Of a DNA stretch of 56,104 nt, positions 28,403 through 36,983 are shown one piece after another (within the stretch, counting starts at the first letter, position 1; each line of letters begins with the position of its first letter). Both the position numbers and the translations under genes were made by a program. The notes under the pieces were generated by a model. It made no database searches and was not told where the DNA came from. It worked only from the letters and a program-made list of their open reading frames with translations. This DNA comes from CBDCLY01 sp965218715 (GTDB lineage Bacteria; Bacteroidota; Bacteroidia; Flavobacteriales_E; Vicingaceae), in the NCBI GenBank assembly GCA_965218715.1, contig CBDCLY010000034.1:1-56104 (forward strand), written 5' to 3'.

Positions 28403-29995
28403 CGTTTCTATTAGTTCTTGTGCTTTAAGTATTGTCTGATCTTCTTTATTTAGCAATTTATAAAAAACTGAATTGCCAAATAAATTTCTGCCAATGGCTG
28501 CTTTAATTCTCAGTTGGATCAACTCCTTATCTTCACCCAAATTATCTAGGTCTATTCCCCGTTCCTTCACAAATTTTACAAAATCATTAAGGACAAACTC
28601 ATTTGCATTCCAATTTTTTTCAAAACTAAGTTCTTGGTAATTATTTACTATATCACTTCGGTGTTGGTCTACATAGTGGAACCCGAATTGATAAAATAAT
28701 CCTCTATAATTGAGTTGAGCAAATTGGGCTGAAACACCACTTGTATCCAAGGCAACAAAAACATCAGGCATTATTCCACCACCACCATACACTATTTTGC
28801 CTGCAGGAGTTGTAAATTTTAATGAATCCGGAAATTGGATACTATCCTTACTGAACAGTTCTCCTTTTTCATAACGATTAAAGTATTCATTGTCGTAATT
28901 TTCTAAATCTTCATATGATTTTTGAATGCTTCTGCCAGTTGGGGTATAATATCTAGCTACTGTTAAGCGAATTTGAGAACCATCTGACCATTGCATTGGC
29001 TCTTGCACTAATCCTTTACCAAAGGATCTTCTTCCTACAATAATTCCTCTGTCATTGTCTTGCATAGCACCAGCTAATATCTCACTTGCCGATGCAGAAC
29101 CTTCATTAATTAAGATGAGGGTTTTTAAATTTTTAAACTTCGCGTTTCCTTTAGCAATAAAATCATGCCTCGTTCTAGCCTTACCTTCGGTGTAAACAAT
29201 CAAACTTCCTTTTTCCAAGAACTCATTTGCAATTTCTGTCGCTGCATTAAGATAACCGCCGCTATTGTTTCTCAAGTCAATAATGAGTTCTTTCATTCCT
29301 GCATTTTTTAATTCATTGCAGGCGTTGATAAATTCCTCGTGTGTGTTTCTAGCAAAACGAATTAACTTGATGTAAGCAATTGATTCATTTAACATGTAAT
29401 AAGATTCGACACTATTTATAGGGATTTCTGCTCTAACGATTTCAAATTCTATTCTATCTTTTAAAATGGGCCTGTAAATTCCTACCTTAACCTTTGTCGA
29501 TTTGGGTCCCTTAAGCAGTTTCATTACTTTCTGATTGCTAATTGTTCCATCTGCAATCGACTCTCCATCAACATCAATAATTCGATCACCTGCCATCACA
29601 CCTATTTTTTCTGAAGGCCCTCCTGGTATAGGCTTTACAACTATTACCGTGTCTTTTAGAATATTAAATTCTATTCCTATTCCATCAAAATTTCCCTCCA
29701 GAGGGTCGTTTACCTCATTGAATCGTTCACCAGAGATATAAGAGGAATGCGGATCAAGGTTTTGCAGAATCTGACTAATTGTGCTTTCAATTATTTGCTT
29801 TTCTTGAATCGTATCTACATAATCACTTTTGATGTAATTAAGCACCTGGTTAAGCTTATGGTTCTCATTACTGGAAGCATCATTAAATAATTGAATGGAA
29901 CTGGCTTCTGCCATTTTCACTCCCATTAATACTCCAAAAGCCACAGCAAGAGCAATTAGAACTGGAAGAATAAGCAATAGTTTATTTTGTTTCAT
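28382..29995 (-). CDS. S41 family C-terminal processing peptidase (CtpA/Prc-like)
   Basis: This 537-residue protein has an N-terminal membrane anchor or signal (LLLILPVLIALAVAFGVLMG), a PDZ domain (GIGIEFNILKDTVIVVKPIPGGPSEKIGVMAGDRI) and the S41 tail-specific protease core. It has LRNNSGGYLNAATEIANEFL, the catalytic serine in NEGSASASEI and the lysine in SFGKGLVQ. These periplasmic proteases degrade or process proteins from the C terminus. The gene is third in the purN, dCMP deaminase, protease operon, 1 bp after the deaminase. The last codons form one arm of the bidirectional terminator. Confidence 0.95.
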   Translation of the reverse strand: MKQNKLLLILPVLIALAVAFGVLMGVKMAEASSIQLFNDASSNENHKLNQVLNYIKSDYVDTIQEKQIIESTISQILQNLDPHSSYISGERFNEVNDPLEGNFDGIGIEFNILKDTVIVVKPIPGGPSEKIGVMAGDRIIDVDGESIADGTISNQKVMKLLKGPKSTKVKVGIYRPILKDRIEFEIVRAEIPINSVESYYMLNESIAYIKLIRFARNTHEEFINACNELKNAGMKELIIDLRNNSGGYLNAATEIANEFLEKGSLIVYTEGKARTRHDFIAKGNAKFKNLKTLILINEGSASASEILAGAMQDNDRGIIVGRRSFGKGLVQEPMQWSDGSQIRLTVARYYTPTGRSIQKSYEDLENYDNEYFNRYEKGELFSKDSIQFPDSLKFTTPAGKIVYGGGGIMPDVFVALDTSGVSAQFAQLNYRGLFYQFGFHYVDQHRSDIVNNYQELSFEKNWNANEFVLNDFVKFVKERGIDLDNLGEDKELIQLRIKAAIGRNLFGNSVFYKLLNKEDQTILKAQELIETKKAIAN

Positions 29996-29996
29996 T

Positions 29997-30440
29997 CTAA
30001 TCTAATTCTTTTATATGAACTATCTCTAATCCTGCGGTGCGCAAAAACTCAACACCAGAATTGTCTTTATACTCTTTATAATAAACCACTCTTTTAATGC
30101 CAGATTGAAGAACTAACTTACTGCAATCTTTGCATGGAGATAAGCTGATGTAAAGCGTTGCTCCATCAGAATTGTTTGTTGATTTGGCCACTTTCATAAT
30201 TGCATTGGCCTCGGCATGCAATACATACCATAATGTTTTTTCATTTTCCCCCTCACAACAGTTATCGAAACCTGTTGGCGTTCCATTGTACCCATCAGAA
30301 ATGATCATGCTATTCTTAACGATAATGGCTCCAACTTGCTTTCTTGTACAATGAGACAATTTCCCCCACTCCAAAGCCATCTTTAAATAAGCCTTGTCGT
30401 ATTTCAATTGCTTCGCTTCATTCTTATACGTTATTTCCAT
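29997..30440 (-). CDS. Deoxycytidylate (dCMP) deaminase, ComEB-like
   Basis: This 147-residue zinc deaminase has the HAE motif (LHAEANAIM, H75 and E77) and PCKDC (C103, C106) as zinc ligands and catalytic glutamate. The N-terminal segment CTRKQVGAIIVKN and the following GYNGTPTGFDNC match dCMP deaminases and ComEB proteins rather than cytidine deaminase. It converts dCMP to dUMP for thymidylate synthesis. It lies between purN and the S41 protease on one transcript (5 bp and 1 bp spacing), so the operon begins with two nucleotide-metabolism genes. Confidence 0.93.
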   Translation of the reverse strand: MEITYKNEAKQLKYDKAYLKMALEWGKLSHCTRKQVGAIIVKNSMIISDGYNGTPTGFDNCCEGENEKTLWYVLHAEANAIMKVAKSTNNSDGATLYISLSPCKDCSKLVLQSGIKRVVYYKEYKDNSGVEFLRTAGLEIVHIKELD

Positions 30441-30445
30441 TCTAA

Positions 30446-31018
30446 CTAATTCTTTAATATCGTTTCTGCAATCACTCTTGGATAGTGCAAATATTCTAAT
30501 TGTTGAACTTTCAACTTAATGTCTTCGACTTGATCTTCCTTTTTTAAAGTGGTCTTTGCCTGAAACAAAATTTTGCCTTGATCATACTCTTCATTCACCA
30601 AATGAATGCTAATGCCTGATTCGCTTTCCTTTTCATTAAACACCGCTTGATGAACTTTGTTGCCATACATCCCCACTCCTCCAAACTTAGGCAATAAGGA
30701 GGGATGGATGTTGATGATTCTGTTGGAGAACTTCTCTAAAATTGCTGTACTAATTTTTCGTAAAAACCCAGCCAAAACAATCCAATCTATTCCTTCTTTC
30801 AATAAAAATTGACTAAGATCTTCTCCTTGATTAACGGAAGTGTTATCAAAAAAATAAAATGGAATACTTTGTTGGCTTGCCACTTGTTTCACTCCTGCCT
30901 GACCATTGTTACAGATGATCAACTTTATTTGCGCATGTTCAACTTCCTCCTTGAAATATCGAATGATTTTGTCGGCATTTGAACCAGCCCCAGATGCAAA
31001 AATGGCTATATTGAGCAT
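30446..31018 (-). CDS. purN: Phosphoribosylglycinamide formyltransferase
   Basis: This 190-residue GAR transformylase uses 10-formyltetrahydrofolate in the third step of purine synthesis. Motifs are NIAIFASGAGSNADKII (phosphate-binding loop), the catalytic NIHPSLLP segment (Asn and His) and the aspartate in YDQGKILFQ. The family loop usually reads PKFGG.GMYG, and here it is PKFGGVGMYGNKVH. Length is typical. It is the first gene of a three-gene operon and is divergent from the deiodinase-like gene with only 36 bp between the starts. Confidence 0.95.
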   Translation of the reverse strand: MLNIAIFASGAGSNADKIIRYFKEEVEHAQIKLIICNNGQAGVKQVASQQSIPFYFFDNTSVNQGEDLSQFLLKEGIDWIVLAGFLRKISTAILEKFSNRIINIHPSLLPKFGGVGMYGNKVHQAVFNEKESESGISIHLVNEEYDQGKILFQAKTTLKKEDQVEDIKLKVQQLEYLHYPRVIAETILKN

Positions 31019-31032
31019 GAAAAATAAAACCT

Positions 31033-31040
31033 CAAATTTA
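31033..31040 (-). promoter_or_regulatory. Candidate -7 promoter element for the purN operon
   Basis: The minus strand reads TAAATTTG, an exact TAnnTTTG match 14 bp before the purN start codon, identical to the sod box. The implied leader is short. A -33 TTTG at normal spacing is not seen; that region overlaps the start of the divergent gene. Confidence 0.45.
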
Positions 31041-31054
31041 GAATTAAAATTATT

Positions 31055-31732
31055 GTGGATTCCATAAAAAACCTAAAACCAGGCTTTAAAGAACTGGATT
31101 TTAAACAATTCTTACCAGAAGAAATGCTTAAACGGTCTAAACAATTTTATGAGATGCTAAATCAACGCAGATCGGTAAGGCATTTTTCCGACAAACCTTT
31201 GCCAGTGGGCTTAATAGAAAACATCATTTTAAGTGCTGGAACAGCTCCGTCTGGGGCGCATAAACAGCCTTGGACATTTTGCATTGTTGAGTCTCCAGAA
31301 ATAAAAAAGAAGATAAGGGCCGCCGCAGAAAAGGAAGAATTTGAAAACTATAATGGCAGAATGAGTGATGAGTGGTTAAAAGACTTAGAGAAGTTTGATA
31401 CCGATTGGCATAAACCATTTTTAGAAAACGCGCCAGCACTTATTGTCATTTTTAAAAAAACCTACGATGTTGAAGAAAATGGGAAAAGCAAAAATTATTA
31501 TGTCAATGAATCGGTTGGAATTGCGACAGGGATGTTATTAACAGCTATCCACCAATGTGGGCTTATTTCTTTAACACACACCCCAAGCCCCTTAAATTTT
31601 TTAGCCGAAGTCTTGGAAAGACCAAAAAATGAGAAACCCTATTTATTGATTCCTATTGGCTATCCTTCTAAAGATGCTTTAGTTCCAACAATTGAAAGAA
31701 AAAGCTTAACAGAAATCATGAAGAAGTACTAA
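31055..31732 (+). CDS. Nitroreductase-family flavoprotein closely resembling iodotyrosine deiodinase
   Basis: The 225-residue protein is an FMN nitroreductase-fold enzyme. RRSVRHFSDKPLP and AGTAPSGAHKQPWTF form the FMN site, and LLPIGYPSKDALVP in the family corresponds here to LLIPIGYPSKDALVP. It aligns without gaps to the active-site lid of vertebrate iodotyrosine deiodinase (IYD). E95, Y99 and K120 fall where human IYD has E157, Y161 and K182, the residues that grip the amino-acid zwitterion. W107, D110 and W118 also match. IYD removes iodine reductively from mono- and diiodotyrosine, and a homologue from the Bacteroidota species Haliscomenobacter hydrossis is known. The start is a GTG at 31055. 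It is preferred to the ATG at 31124 because the extra FKELDFKQFLPEEM segment matches the family N terminus. Confidence 0.85.
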   Translation: MDSIKNLKPGFKELDFKQFLPEEMLKRSKQFYEMLNQRRSVRHFSDKPLPVGLIENIILSAGTAPSGAHKQPWTFCIVESPEIKKKIRAAAEKEEFENYNGRMSDEWLKDLEKFDTDWHKPFLENAPALIVIFKKTYDVEENGKSKNYYVNESVGIATGMLLTAIHQCGLISLTHTPSPLNFLAEVLERPKNEKPYLLIPIGYPSKDALVPTIERKSLTEIMKKY

Positions 31733-31745
31733 TTGAAAATAAATT

Positions 31746-31776
31746 TTGATATTGATGGATAATCAATTTTCTTTGC
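31746..31776 (+). promoter_or_regulatory. Candidate promoter for acpP-fabF-rnc-pyk
   Basis: TTTG (31746-31749), a 19-bp spacer, then TTTCTTTG (31769-31776), which matches the -7 consensus at all but its second base. It lies 24 bp before the acpP start and after the end of the deiodinase-like gene. Confidence 0.5.
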
Positions 31777-31799
31777 ATTTAAATTAAAACTAAAATATT

Positions 31800-32036
31800 A
31801 TGGCTGATACAGCGTCAAGAGTTAAAGCAATTATTGTAGACAAATTAGGAGTTGAAGAAAGTGAAGTTAATGCAGAAGCGAGCTTTACAAATGATTTAGG
31901 TGCTGATTCATTAGACACCGTTGAGTTAATTATGGAATTCGAAAAGGAATTTAACATTGCCATTCCAGACGACCATGCAGAAAAGATTTCTACTGTAGGA
32001 AGCGCAATTGATTATATAGAGGAAAACACTAAGTAA
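31800..32036 (+). CDS. acpP: Acyl carrier protein
   Basis: This 78-residue acidic four-helix protein has the phosphopantetheine attachment motif GADSLDTVELIM with Ser37. It carries growing acyl chains as thioesters in type II fatty acid synthesis. It is followed 15 bp later by fabF, the classic acpP-fabF arrangement, and the -33/-7 promoter upstream suggests it leads the acpP-fabF-rnc-pyk transcript. Confidence 0.98.
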   Translation: MADTASRVKAIIVDKLGVEESEVNAEASFTNDLGADSLDTVELIMEFEKEFNIAIPDDHAEKISTVGSAIDYIEENTK

Positions 32037-32051
32037 TTTTTCCATCAAAAT

Positions 32052-33299
32052 ATGGAATTAAAGAGAGTAGTAGTTACTGGATTAGGAGCCATTACTCCAT
32101 TGGGGAATAATGTTCAAGATTATTGGACTAACCTAATTAATGGAGTAAGTGGTGCTGCGCCAATAAGTCAATTTGACGCTTCTAAATTTAAAACTCAATT
32201 TGCTTGTGAGGTTAAGAATTATGAACCTCTAGAGCACTTTGATAGAAAGGAAGTTAGGAAACTTGACCTTTTTGCTCAATATGCCCTTGTAGCCACCGAG
32301 GAGGCCATGCAAGACTGCAATATTGATTTAGAAAAGGTCAACCTTGATCGCTTTGGCGTTATCTGGGGTGCTGGTATTGGTGGCTTAAAAACATTTCAAG
32401 AAGAATGCTTGTCATTTGGGCTTGGAGATGGCACACCACGTTTTAATCCTTTCTTTATTCCAAAAATGATTGCTGATATTGCTCCTGGGCATATCTCAAT
32501 TAAATATGGGCTCAGAGGGCCCAATTTCACCACCGTTTCAGCTTGTGCAAGTTCTACAAATGCAATAGTAGATGCTGCAACTTATATCCGACTTGGAAAG
32601 ATGGACGTTTGTGTTGCTGGTGGCTCAGAAGCTGCTGTTTGTGAGGCTGGAATTGGCGGATTTAACGCCTTACATGCCCTTTCAAAAAGAAACGACGCTC
32701 CTGAAAAAGCTTCTCGCCCATTCGATTTGGATCGAGATGGATTTGTATTAGGTGATGGTGGGGCTACTCTTATTTTGGAAGAGTATGAGCACGCAAAGGC
32801 AAGAGGTGCAAAAATTTATGCAGAGCTTGTTGGTTCAGGTCTTTCTGCGGATGCACACCATATGACCGCACCTCATCCAGAGGGCCTTGGTGCAAAAAAT
32901 GTCATGTTCAACGCTCTCGATGATGCTGGTTTAAAACCTGAAGATATCGATTACATCAATGTTCACGGAACATCTACGCCACTTGGTGATGTTGCAGAAT
33001 CTAAAGCTATTCTGGAAGTTTTTGGAAATCATGCATACAATTTAAATATTAGTTCAACTAAATCCATGACTGGTCATCTTCTTGGTGCAGCAGGTGTGAT
33101 TGAAGCCATTGCTTGTATTTTATCTGTTAAGAATGATCACATTCCACCTACTATCAACCATGAAACAGATGACCCAGCTTTTGATCCAAAACTAAACTTC
33201 ACCTTTAACAAGGCTGAAAAAAAGGAAGTAAAAGCGGCATTAAGCAACACTTTCGGTTTTGGAGGACACAATGCTTCGGTAATATTTAAGAAAGTATAA
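32052..33299 (+). CDS. fabF: Beta-ketoacyl-ACP synthase II
   Basis: This 415-residue condensing enzyme elongates acyl-ACP with malonyl-ACP. The Cys-His-His active site is visible: C165 in VSACASSTN, a histidine in NVHGTSTPLGD (near 305) and one in SMTGHLLGAAG (near 342). It also has the C-terminal SNTFGFGGHNASVIF loop. Length and motifs are standard. It works with the adjacent acpP product. Confidence 0.98.
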   Translation: MELKRVVVTGLGAITPLGNNVQDYWTNLINGVSGAAPISQFDASKFKTQFACEVKNYEPLEHFDRKEVRKLDLFAQYALVATEEAMQDCNIDLEKVNLDRFGVIWGAGIGGLKTFQEECLSFGLGDGTPRFNPFFIPKMIADIAPGHISIKYGLRGPNFTTVSACASSTNAIVDAATYIRLGKMDVCVAGGSEAAVCEAGIGGFNALHALSKRNDAPEKASRPFDLDRDGFVLGDGGATLILEEYEHAKARGAKIYAELVGSGLSADAHHMTAPHPEGLGAKNVMFNALDDAGLKPEDIDYINVHGTSTPLGDVAESKAILEVFGNHAYNLNISSTKSMTGHLLGAAGVIEAIACILSVKNDHIPPTINHETDDPAFDPKLNFTFNKAEKKEVKAALSNTFGFGGHNASVIFKKV

Positions 33300-33304
33300 T
33301 TCTT

Positions 33305-34033
33305 TTGAGTCTTTTTAAAGGAATTAGATACTATTTACTCAAAGACCAACAAAAGAAGAAAGCATTAAAATCCATACTCGGGTTTCAACCTAGCAGCGTT
33401 CAGCTATATGAACAAGCGTTTCGACACAAATCTGTATTAGAAAATCGCAATAAAGAAATAGATAGCAACGAGAGATTAGAATTTCTTGGGGATGCTATTC
33501 TTGGGGCTATAATTGCCAATTTTTTCTATAAAAAATTCCCTTATAAAGATGAAGGCTTTTTAACAAAAATGCGCTCAAAAATGGTTAGTCGGAAATTTCT
33601 AAATCAATTGGCCATTGATATAGGTTTGGATGTATTTTTAGAAACTTCGCTTGATCTAAGTAAAACCAAATCAATTTATGGGGATGCATTTGAAGCTTTG
33701 CTGGGTGCAATTTACTTGGACAAAGGTTACAAAACAGCCGAACGATTTATGATCAACAGAGTAATTAGAGAATACATCAATGTGGATCAATTGATTGATT
33801 CTGAGTCGGATTATAAATCCAAGGTAATGGAGTGGGCTCAAAAGGCAAAGAAAAATATCCATTTCAGTAATAAGTCATCCGAAAATGAGAACGGAGCTTA
33901 TTTTATTGCCCAATTGATTCTAGGGGAAAAAGCAATGAGCAAAGCCGAATCAAAATCCAAAAAAGAAGCCGAACAATTGGCTGCAAAAAAGTTTTGGGAA
34001 GATAGAATAGCTAAGGCTACGCCTAACCCTTAA
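33305..34033 (+). CDS. rnc: Ribonuclease III
   Basis: This 242-residue protein has an RNase III endonuclease domain with the signature NERLEFLGDAILGAI and a second acidic cluster GDAFEALLGAIYLDKG, then a C-terminal double-stranded RNA binding domain (ESDYKSKVMEWAQK to KKEAEQLAAKKFWE). It cleaves dsRNA in rRNA and mRNA maturation. The only sensible start is a TTG at 33305, 5 bp after fabF, because the domain begins well before the first internal ATG. The gene order acpP-fabF-rnc is conserved in many bacteria. Confidence 0.95.
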   Translation: MSLFKGIRYYLLKDQQKKKALKSILGFQPSSVQLYEQAFRHKSVLENRNKEIDSNERLEFLGDAILGAIIANFFYKKFPYKDEGFLTKMRSKMVSRKFLNQLAIDIGLDVFLETSLDLSKTKSIYGDAFEALLGAIYLDKGYKTAERFMINRVIREYINVDQLIDSESDYKSKVMEWAQKAKKNIHFSNKSSENENGAYFIAQLILGEKAMSKAESKSKKEAEQLAAKKFWEDRIAKATPNP

Positions 34034-34074
34034 GTTTATCCCAAGGATTATTACCTTTGACCAAACCCAAACAA

Positions 34075-34485
34075 ATGGTAAAATTTACACTCTCTTTTGA
34101 GGATGATTATGATTTTAAACTCATTGGCCTATTTAGCCATATTAAAGATTATCGCTTGAGTTGGGAGATAAACAATGCCCTTAATATTGACCTCATTAAA
34201 GACGATAATTATAGCATTTTTTTAAAGGGGAATGAGCAAGAACACCCATTTTTCTCTTTTACAGATGAAGAAGATCAAATTAGTTTTTACTTGCTTGGTA
34301 ATCGAAGTCAACAAGGGCCATTAATTCCAGAGGAAAGTTGTGATTACTTTCTTCTAATAAAAGGCTATTTACAAGAAGAAAAACTAAATGCTTATATCAA
34401 GGAATTCAGCCAGATGAACACTATCTTAGCACACTCGCTGATTGACCCAATATCGCTTAAGTCAAAAAGCAACCTAATATTCTAA
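34075..34485 (+). CDS. IPExxxVDY family protein
   Basis: This 136-residue protein belongs to the small Bacteroidota family named for its IPExxxVDY motif, encoded between rnc and pyk as here. It opens MVKFTLSFEDDYDFKLIGLF, has the DYRLSWEINN segment, and carries IPEESCDYFLLIKG where the family motif is expected. One residue is missing and the valine is absent, so the motif is degenerate. The ATG at 34075 is used; an in-frame TTG at 34057 would add six residues. No function is known. It ends 1 bp before pyk. Confidence 0.82.
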   Translation: MVKFTLSFEDDYDFKLIGLFSHIKDYRLSWEINNALNIDLIKDDNYSIFLKGNEQEHPFFSFTDEEDQISFYLLGNRSQQGPLIPEESCDYFLLIKGYLQEEKLNAYIKEFSQMNTILAHSLIDPISLKSKSNLIF

Positions 34486-34486
34486 A

Positions 34487-35914
34487 ATGAAACATCAAAA
34501 GAAAACGAAAATTGTTGCTACAATTGGGCCTGCTACCTCAAGCAAAAAAATGCTTCTGGGTTTGGTCCAAGAAGGTGTAAATGTGATCCGAATCAATTTT
34601 TCTCATGGCAAGCATGAAGATTATAAAAAAGTGATCGATCGCATTAGAGAAATAAACAAAGAAAATAACATCCATACTGCTATACTTGCCGACCTACAGG
34701 GTCCAAAAATTAGGATTGGCGAAATCGAAAACGGTTCTGTTGAAGTGGAGGAAGGGCAAGAAATAAAGTTCATTAATGAACCACAAATAGGCACAGCGGA
34801 GAAAGTTTACATGAGTTACGAGCAATTTCCAAGAGACGTGAAAAAGGATGAAGTCATCTTAATTGATGATGGAAAACTAGCTGTAAAAATTATTTCTACC
34901 GACAGCAAGAGTGTTGTTAAAGCTAAATTTTTAAACGGTGGAACACTTTCCTCCAACAAGGGCGTGAACTTGCCACAGACTAAGATTTCTTTGCCTAGCC
35001 TAACTGAAAAAGATAGAAAGGATTTAAGTTTTGCCCTTGAGCAAGACTTGGACTGGATTGGTTTATCATTTGTTAGAAGTGCTAGGGATATCATCGAATT
35101 GAAACATTTGATACATTCTGAGCAAAAAACCGCCAGGGTTGTGGCCAAAATTGAAAAACCAGAGGCCATAGACGAAATCAATAGTATCATAGATGAAACC
35201 GACGCCATTATGGTGGCCAGAGGAGACCTAGGCGTTGAAATTCCTATGGAAAAAGTCCCTCTCATTCAAAAGGAAATAGTTCAGAAGTGCTTGAAAAAGG
35301 CAAAACCAGTAATCATTGCTACTCAAATGATGGAAAGTATGATTACTAGTATTAGCCCAACAAGAGCTGAGGTAAATGATGTGGCCAATGCCGTATTGGA
35401 TGGTGCGGATGCAGTGATGTTGAGCGCCGAAACTTCGGTAGGGAAATATCCTTTGGATGTAATTAAGGCAATGAGTAAGATCATTGCACAAATAGAACAA
35501 TCGGAACTCATTTACAATAGAGAGTTTCCACCAGAATTAAACGAAGAACGATTCATCTCAGATTCTATTTGTTACAATGCTTGCCGACTTTCTCAGCGTA
35601 CAGGTGCACAAGCAATTGTTACCATGACGCATTCAGGATATACGGCATCTAAAATTTCTAGTTTTAGGCCCAATGCAGGTATTTTTGTATTTACTGGCAA
35701 CCATTCCTTGCTGAACAAACTAAGCTTAGTCTGGGGAGTTGAAGGATTTTACTACGATAAATTTGTGAGCACAGACCACACAATTGCCGACATCAAATAC
35801 CTTCTTAAAAAGCAAAACATAGTCAAAGAAAAAGACCTTATCATTAACATAGCAAGCATGCCAATTAATACAAAAGGACAATCGAACATGTTAAAGCTTA
35901 GCTACGTAGAATAA
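34487..35914 (+). CDS. pyk: Pyruvate kinase
   Basis: This 475-residue glycolytic enzyme transfers phosphate from phosphoenolpyruvate to ADP. Motifs are KIVATIGPATSS and RINFSHGKHEDY at the start, ADLQGPKIRIG, the catalytic lysine region VVAKIEKPEAIDEI, MVARGDLGVEIPMEKVPLIQK, ATQMMESM and the C-terminal MTHSGYTASKIS. It is the last gene of the acpP-fabF-rnc-pyk run and follows the IPExxxVDY gene by 1 bp. Confidence 0.97.
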   Translation: MKHQKKTKIVATIGPATSSKKMLLGLVQEGVNVIRINFSHGKHEDYKKVIDRIREINKENNIHTAILADLQGPKIRIGEIENGSVEVEEGQEIKFINEPQIGTAEKVYMSYEQFPRDVKKDEVILIDDGKLAVKIISTDSKSVVKAKFLNGGTLSSNKGVNLPQTKISLPSLTEKDRKDLSFALEQDLDWIGLSFVRSARDIIELKHLIHSEQKTARVVAKIEKPEAIDEINSIIDETDAIMVARGDLGVEIPMEKVPLIQKEIVQKCLKKAKPVIIATQMMESMITSISPTRAEVNDVANAVLDGADAVMLSAETSVGKYPLDVIKAMSKIIAQIEQSELIYNREFPPELNEERFISDSICYNACRLSQRTGAQAIVTMTHSGYTASKISSFRPNAGIFVFTGNHSLLNKLSLVWGVEGFYYDKFVSTDHTIADIKYLLKKQNIVKEKDLIINIASMPINTKGQSNMLKLSYVE

Positions 35915-35939
35915 GCATAAACCAACACTAATCATCATC

Positions 35940-36983
35940 ATGAACATTCCTCTACTAAAAGAAATTTGTGAAATCTCTGGAGCACCTGGTTTCGAGAAAA
36001 GAATCCGTGACTTAATCATTAAAGAAGTGAGTCCATTTGTAGATAGCATAGCCACCAATAACATGGGAAATGTTTATGCCATTAAGAATGGAAAAAATAA
36101 AGATAGAGTAATGATTGGGGCCCATATGGATGAAATTGGCTTCATTGTTACCCACATCGATACCAATGGTTTTGTGCGCTTTCATACCCTTGGAGGATTT
36201 GACCCTAAAACGCTAACTGCTCAAAGAGTTATCATTCACGGGAAAGAAGATGTTGTTGGTGTTATGGGTGCAAAACCTATTCACGTAATGACCCAGGAGG
36301 AGCGAAACAAAGTTCCAAAAACAAGTGATTATTTTATTGATCTTGGGATGAGCTATGATGAGGTTTCTAAGCTAATTTCGATTGGAGATCCCATCACAAG
36401 AAAAGGGGAATTGATTGAAATGGGAGATTGTGTTAATTGCAAATCCATTGACAATAGAATCTCTGTTTATATTTTGATTGAAACCTTCAAGCGCTTGCAT
36501 GAGAAACAGGTGCCATTCGACATCTACGGAGTTTTTACAGTTCAAGAAGAAGTGGGTATAAGAGGAGCAAATGTTTCTTCTATGGACATACAACCTAAAT
36601 TTGGCTTTGGGTTGGATACAACTATTGCCTATGACCTTCCTGGTGCTCAAGAACATGAAAAGATCACCAAACTTGGCGAAGGGACCGCTATCAAAATAAT
36701 GGATGCTTCCACCATTTGTGATTATCGTATGGTGGCCTACATGAAAAAATTGGCCAATGAGAATAAAATTCCGTGGCAGGCAGAAATTCTAACCGCAGGC
36801 GGCACAGATACTGCTGGAATCCAGAGGATGAATGATGGCGGAGCAATTTCTGGGGCAATTTCTATCCCAACAAGACATTTGCATCAAGTTATTGAAATGG
36901 CAAACAAAAAAGACATTGAGCACTCCATTGAACTTTTGGAGCATTGCTTGGTTAATTTAGACAATTACGATTGGACCTTGTAA
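35940..36983 (+). CDS. M42 family metallopeptidase (glutamyl aminopeptidase/TET-like)
   Basis: This 347-residue cytoplasmic aminopeptidase has two-metal M42 motifs: GAHMDEIGFIVTHID (His and Asp ligands), DCVNCKSIDNRIS, the catalytic glutamate pair in QEEVGIRGA, FGLDTTIAYD and AGGTDTAGIQ, then ISIPTRHLHQVIE with the last histidine. M42 enzymes form large tetrahedral complexes that trim peptides. The gene is 25 bp downstream of pyk. Its stop codon is immediately adjacent to that of the convergent pheS, with no bases between. Confidence 0.93.
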   Translation: MNIPLLKEICEISGAPGFEKRIRDLIIKEVSPFVDSIATNNMGNVYAIKNGKNKDRVMIGAHMDEIGFIVTHIDTNGFVRFHTLGGFDPKTLTAQRVIIHGKEDVVGVMGAKPIHVMTQEERNKVPKTSDYFIDLGMSYDEVSKLISIGDPITRKGELIEMGDCVNCKSIDNRISVYILIETFKRLHEKQVPFDIYGVFTVQEEVGIRGANVSSMDIQPKFGFGLDTTIAYDLPGAQEHEKITKLGEGTAIKIMDASTICDYRMVAYMKKLANENKIPWQAEILTAGGTDTAGIQRMNDGGAISGAISIPTRHLHQVIEMANKKDIEHSIELLEHCLVNLDNYDWTL

